Below are positions 60,836-64,000 of a stretch of DNA of 64,000 nucleotides, piece after piece; position 1 is the stretch's first letter, and the number at the start of each line of letters is the position of its first letter. A program made the translations under genes and the position numbers. The DNA is taken from the NCBI GenBank assembly GCA_002342685.1, contig DDQN01000024.1, positions 24,165-88,164 of the forward strand. Direction: 5' to 3'. Below the pieces are notes generated by a model. The model worked only from the letters and a program-made list of their open reading frames with translations. It ran no database searches and was not told the DNA's origin. The stretch is from Vibrio sp. UBA2441. GTDB taxonomy: Bacteria > Pseudomonadota > Gammaproteobacteria > Enterobacterales > Vibrionaceae.

Positions 60836-60852
60836 TCTTGGTACGACCACTT
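60836..60852 (-). promoter_or_regulatory. FadR operator before fadB
   Basis: TCTTGGTACGACCACTT carries the core TGGTACGACCA, identical to the core of the E. coli fadB operator as I recall it. A weaker TCTGGT half-site is at 60795–60800. FadR repression released by acyl-CoA is the expected control. The rest of the 254-base gap to yigZ shows no gene. Confidence 0.8.
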
Positions 60853-60988
60853 GGTTGATTTTGAATCAATGGGAACTTAAATTCAACAAAATTCAAACAA
60901 GCGTTTAACATTTGTGAGGTCGGTTTTGTGAATTGAATTGATGATGAGCGTGTTACACTAGGGAAATTAGTCTTTTAAGCTGTTGGTT

Positions 60989-61612
60989 ATGAATGTTGAC
61001 CCCTATTGGATCCCTCTCGAGTCCGTACTATTTGAAGAAGAGATAAAGAAGAGTGTCTTTATTACTCATCTTGCGCATACACCGAGTATTGATGTAGCTA
61101 AGCAATTTATTGAACAAGTGAAAAAAGAGCATGTTAATGCTCGCCATAACTGTTGGGGATTTGTGGCCGGGCGTCCTGAAGATTCTATGAAATGGGGTTT
61201 TAGTGATGATGGTGAACCATCTGGTACGGCAGGTAAGCCAATTCTTGGGCAGCTTAGTGGATCTGGTGTTGGTGAAATATCGGCAGTGGTTACTCGATAT
61301 TCTGGTGGAATTAAGCTGGGAACCGGTGGTTTAGTCAAAGCGTATGGTGGCGGAGTGCAAAGTGCGCTTAAGTTGCTTCAAACAATTGAGAAAAAAATCA
61401 CCACTCATTTGCAACTGAGGTTAGACTACTCGTTTATATCAATCACTCAATCGATTCTGCATCAGTATGACGCTACTGAAATAGAGTCTCATTTTTCTGA
61501 GCAGGTTGAAATGGTGATTGAAATTGAAAAACGAAAAGTGACTGATTTCATGCAAACCATAATAAATAAAAGTGGAGCGAAGGTATTCGTTTCGGATCTG
61601 AAAGAAAAATAG
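60989..61612 (+). CDS. yigZ: YigZ family protein (IMPACT/UPF0029 domain)
   Basis: 207 residues from the ATG at 60989, with the N-terminal IMPACT domain shown by HARHxCWGF-like VNARHNCWGFVAGRPEDSMKWGFSDDGEPSGTAGKPIL and GVGEISAVVTRYSGGIKLGTGGLVKAYGG. A C-terminal DUF1949 domain follows. The cellular role is not settled. The order fadBA–yigZ–trkH–hemG–rrn is that of E. coli, except that pepQ, which in E. coli lies between fadB and yigZ, is absent here. Confidence 0.93.
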   Translation: MNVDPYWIPLESVLFEEEIKKSVFITHLAHTPSIDVAKQFIEQVKKEHVNARHNCWGFVAGRPEDSMKWGFSDDGEPSGTAGKPILGQLSGSGVGEISAVVTRYSGGIKLGTGGLVKAYGGGVQSALKLLQTIEKKITTHLQLRLDYSFISITQSILHQYDATEIESHFSEQVEMVIEIEKRKVTDFMQTIINKSGAKVFVSDLKEK

Positions 61613-61643
61613 GAAGTCTGAAGCCAAGCTTCATTTATAATTC

Positions 61644-63101
61644 ATGCAATTTCGTTCAATAATCCGCATCGTAGGATTGCTTTTAGCTTTATTCAGTGTG
61701 TCTATGCTCGCACCTGCTTTTGTTGCACTGGTGTATAGAGATGGTGCTGGTGTACCATTTGTGACTACCTTTTTCGTCTTATTCGTATGCGGAGGAATTT
61801 GTTGGTTTCCTAATAGACGACATAAGAAAGATCTAAAAGCCCGTGATGGTTTCTTAATAGTGGTCTTATTTTGGACCGTTATTGGCAGTGCTGGAGCATT
61901 ACCATTCCTCATTTCTGAAAACCCGGCTATTTCAATAACAGATGCTTTCTTTGAATCATTCTCTGCCTTAACAACAACGGGTGCTACCGTTATTGTTGGT
62001 TTGGACGATCTTCCAAAAGCGATATTGTTTTATCGCCAATTTCTACAGTGGTTTGGTGGGATGGGTATCATTGTGCTCGCTGTTGCCATTCTACCTATAT
62101 TAGGAATTGGAGGAATGCAGCTCTATAGAGCGGAAATTCCAGGCCCGGTTAAAGACAGTAAAATGACGCCTAGGATAGCTGAGACAGCAAAAGCATTATG
62201 GTATATCTACCTTAGCCTGACTCTGGCTTGTGCAGGCGCATTTTGGCTGGCTGGTATGAGTTTTTTCGATGCCATTTGTCATAGCTTCTCCACAATAGCT
62301 ATTGGTGGGTTTTCTACTCATGATGCCAGTATGGGTTACTTTGATAGCTCTACGATTAATATGATTACCGTGGTCTTTCTGCTGATATCGGGTTGTAATT
62401 ATTCTTTGCACTTTGCGGCATTTGCTTCTGGCGGTGTTCACCCAAAATACTACTTTAAAGATCCTGAGCTCAGGGCTTTCTTCTTTATACAAGGGCTATT
62501 ATTTATCGTGTGCTTTTTGTTGCTTCTGCAACATCAATCTTATATCTCGGTATTTGACGCTTTTGATCAGGCGCTATTTCAAACGGTCTCTATCTCTACA
62601 ACCGCCGGTTTTACAACAACGGGATTTGCTGAATGGCCGCTATTTTTACCTGTACTCCTGCTCTTTTCTTCGTTTATAGGAGGCTGCGCTGGCTCAACAG
62701 GTGGTGGTATGAAAGTGATCCGAATTTTATTGCTGACCTTGCAGGGTTCACGAGAAATAAAAAGACTAATACATCCAAGAGCTGTTTTTACCATTAAACT
62801 TGGTGACAGTGCACTGCCTCAAAGAGTTGTTGATGCCGTGTGGGGTTTCTTTTCTGCTTATGCATTGGTCTTTGTCATTTGTATGCTAGCGCTGATAGCG
62901 ACAGGTATTGATGAACTCAGTGCATTTTCTGCCGTCGCGTCAACGTTGAATAACTTGGGACCAGGTTTAGGTGATGTAGCGCTTCATTACGGTGATATTA
63001 ATGACAATGCTAAATGGATCCTGGTGGTTTCCATGCTATTTGGCAGGCTTGAAATATTTACCCTTCTCATTCTATTTACACCTACTTTCTGGCGTAGTTA
63101 A
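61644..63101 (+). CDS. trkH: Trk potassium uptake membrane subunit TrkH
   Basis: Potassium channel-like transporter that works with the cytoplasmic TrkA. The 485 residues form about ten membrane segments with selectivity-filter loops such as SALTTTGATVI, STIAIGGFSTHD, SISTTAGFTTTGF and STLNNLGPGLG; each pore loop keeps its central glycine. The start is 31 bases after yigZ, and hemG follows after 9 bases. TrkA is not in this window. Confidence 0.96.
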   Translation: MQFRSIIRIVGLLLALFSVSMLAPAFVALVYRDGAGVPFVTTFFVLFVCGGICWFPNRRHKKDLKARDGFLIVVLFWTVIGSAGALPFLISENPAISITDAFFESFSALTTTGATVIVGLDDLPKAILFYRQFLQWFGGMGIIVLAVAILPILGIGGMQLYRAEIPGPVKDSKMTPRIAETAKALWYIYLSLTLACAGAFWLAGMSFFDAICHSFSTIAIGGFSTHDASMGYFDSSTINMITVVFLLISGCNYSLHFAAFASGGVHPKYYFKDPELRAFFFIQGLLFIVCFLLLLQHQSYISVFDAFDQALFQTVSISTTAGFTTTGFAEWPLFLPVLLLFSSFIGGCAGSTGGGMKVIRILLLTLQGSREIKRLIHPRAVFTIKLGDSALPQRVVDAVWGFFSAYALVFVICMLALIATGIDELSAFSAVASTLNNLGPGLGDVALHYGDINDNAKWILVVSMLFGRLEIFTLLILFTPTFWRS

Positions 63102-63110
63102 GGAAGCATT

Positions 63111-63638
63111 GTGAAAAAAGCACTTTTTTTATATTCAACGACTGATGGACAAACTCTTAAAATTTTCAAACATATCCAAGAAGAAATGAAGGATTACGAC
63201 TGTATATTGGCGGATCTTCATGAGCAGGGTGATATGGATTTCACTTCGTATGACAAAGTGGTTATTGGTGCATCCATTCGATATGGCCATCTGAATAAGA
63301 AATTATACCGATTCATCGAAAGTCACCTCGATAAGTTAAAAGAGGCAAAAGTGGCGTTTTTCTGTGTCAATTTAACCGCCAGAAAAGAAGACCAGAGAAA
63401 AGATACGCCAGAAGGAAGTGCTTATATGAAGACCTTCTTGAAAAAGTCCCCTTGGAAGCCTGCCTTATTAGGAGTGTTTGCTGGAGCATTGCGATACCCA
63501 CAATATCGTTTTATTGACCGAGTAATGATACAGCTAATTATGAAAATCACTGGTGGCGAGACTGATACATCGAAAGAAGTTGAATATACTAACTGGGAAA
63601 AGGTCTCTAAATTTGCTCAGTCTATTAAAAAAATGTAA
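63111..63638 (+). CDS. hemG: menaquinone-dependent protoporphyrinogen IX dehydrogenase HemG
   Basis: FMN flavodoxin-like enzyme of the haem pathway that makes protoporphyrin IX. The 175 residues open KKALFLYSTTDGQTLKIFKHI, the FMN loop, and include SYDKVVIGASIRYGHLNKKLYRFI and VNLTARKEDQRKDTPEGSAYMKTFLKKSPWKP, the long loop typical of HemG. The start is GTG with AAGGAAG 4 bases before. It follows trkH closely and precedes rrn promoters. Confidence 0.95.
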   Translation: MKKALFLYSTTDGQTLKIFKHIQEEMKDYDCILADLHEQGDMDFTSYDKVVIGASIRYGHLNKKLYRFIESHLDKLKEAKVAFFCVNLTARKEDQRKDTPEGSAYMKTFLKKSPWKPALLGVFAGALRYPQYRFIDRVMIQLIMKITGGETDTSKEVEYTNWEKVSKFAQSIKKM

Positions 63639-63717
63639 ACAAAACTTGTCCTTTTGGCCCTTTCTGTCGTTATTTTGTTCGAATAGAAAATAAATCAAAA
63701 AAAGTGCAAGAAAAGGG

Positions 63718-63745
63718 TTGCCAATGTGATTTCGATCTCTATAAT
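63718..63745 (+). promoter_or_regulatory. rRNA operon promoter P1
   Basis: TTGCCA (63718–63723), 16 bases, TATAAT (63740–63745), then a GC-rich discriminator GCGCC. An AT-rich UP-like tract lies upstream (63680–63710). This pattern is typical of stringently controlled rrn P1. Confidence 0.8.
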
Positions 63746-63866
63746 GCGCCCTCACTGACACGGCAGAGCCCACAAGGGTTACTCAGCCAAATCAGTTAGG
63801 CACCAGCCTAGCGAAACGACTTTTTCTTCCACTTTTTAAGTGAGAATAAAAAAAGTAAAAAAGTGT

Positions 63867-63894
63867 TTGACACTTCACAGTATATCGCTAGAAT
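63867..63894 (+). promoter_or_regulatory. rRNA operon promoter P2
   Basis: A perfect TTGACA (63867–63872), 16 bases, TAGAAT (63889–63894), followed by GGCCGCC. It lies about 150 bases after P1, as in E. coli tandem rrn promoters. Confidence 0.83.
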
Positions 63895-63938
63895 GGCCGC
63901 CTCGCTTCAGGAAGACCTTAACGGAAACCAAGAAGCAA

Positions 63939-64000
63939 CGCTCTTTAACAATTTAAACCTATCAATCTGTGTGGGCACTCGTTGATGAAAATCAAAAAAA
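63939..64000 (+). other. 5' leader of an rRNA operon, with boxA (continues beyond the window)
   Basis: CGCTCTTTAACA (63939–63950) is the rrn boxA used by the Nus antitermination complex. The following TGTGTGGGCACTCG is the conserved leader sequence that precedes 16S rRNA in enterics and vibrios. The 16S gene itself would start beyond position 64000. Orientation is the same as hemG, as for E. coli rrnA. Confidence 0.87.

Noticed and set aside
1..64000. Search for CRISPR arrays, insertion sequences, prophage genes and tRNAs
   Set aside because: No regularly spaced repeats, transposase, integrase, phage structural genes or cloverleaf-like tRNA sequences were seen; by-eye search could miss a degenerate tRNA.

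Overview
The window comes from a gammaproteobacterium of the family Vibrionaceae and covers the replication origin of its main chromosome. The gene order mnmG–oriC–mioC–mnmE–yidC–yidD–rnpA–rpmH, then dnaA–dnaN–recF–gyrB, with parAB and the complete atp operon on the other side, is the standard gamma-proteobacterial origin block. DnaA, RnpA, AtpE and the amino-acid ABC proteins look like Vibrio proteins. All protein identities come from reading the translated sequence; no database search was run.

Layout. 1–3474: end of ilvE, then ilvD and ilvA (isoleucine/valine synthesis, + strand). 3564–12077: glmU and the nine-gene ATP synthase operon atpIBEFHAGDC (− strand). 12267–16492: parB, parA, rsmG and mnmG (− strand). 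About 16575–16870: oriC, with AT-rich repeats, DnaA boxes and 12 GATC sites in about 240 bp. 16978–21393: mioC, mnmE, yidC, yidD, rnpA and rpmH (− strand; rpmH was found by eye). 21588–23864: an amino-acid (cystine-like) ABC importer. 24185–30263: dnaA, dnaN, recF, gyrB (+). 30594–31028: the small heat-shock gene ibpA, with a sigma-32-like promoter and a ROSE-type RNA thermometer. 31110–35887: gntR, gntK and a TRAP transporter, apparently a gluconate uptake unit. 36109–37362: avtA. 37696–49111: a complete tight-adherence (Tad/Flp) pilus locus, flp-tadV-rcpCAB-tadZABCDEFG plus an OmpA-like gene. 49139–51199: a PhoQ/PhoP-like two-component pair. 51300–54861: glyS, glyQ, tusA. About 54962–55044: a probable small RNA or attenuated leader. 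55130–56074: a LysR regulator. 56158–60734: acuI, fadA, fadB. 60989–63638: yigZ, trkH, hemG. 63718–64000: tandem rRNA promoters and the start of an rRNA leader whose 16S gene lies beyond the window.

How the parts work together. The core is growth machinery: replication initiation (dnaA, dnaN, gyrB, oriC), origin segregation (parAB plus a parS-like site inside recF), translation (rpmH, rnpA, mnmE, mnmG, rsmG, glyQS, rrn), membrane insertion (yidC) and energy (atp). Two accessory blocks sit in this core: the gluconate TRAP unit and the Tad pilus with its two-component neighbour. From memory, V. cholerae has ibpA–avtA–glyS close together, so these blocks look like insertions relative to that layout.

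Most useful observations: a perfect-half-site CRP operator before flp; GntR operators at the TRAP promoter; a FadR site before fadB; a ROSE thermometer on ibpA; a parS-like palindrome in recF; a strong upstream TTG start for dnaA whose Shine-Dalgarno sequence is in a hairpin; a 6-nt tandem repeat that adds two residues to beta-4 of the PhoP-like receiver; and a promoter-to-terminator unit of about 83 nt with the form of a small RNA. No CRISPR array, prophage, transposon or tRNA gene was seen.
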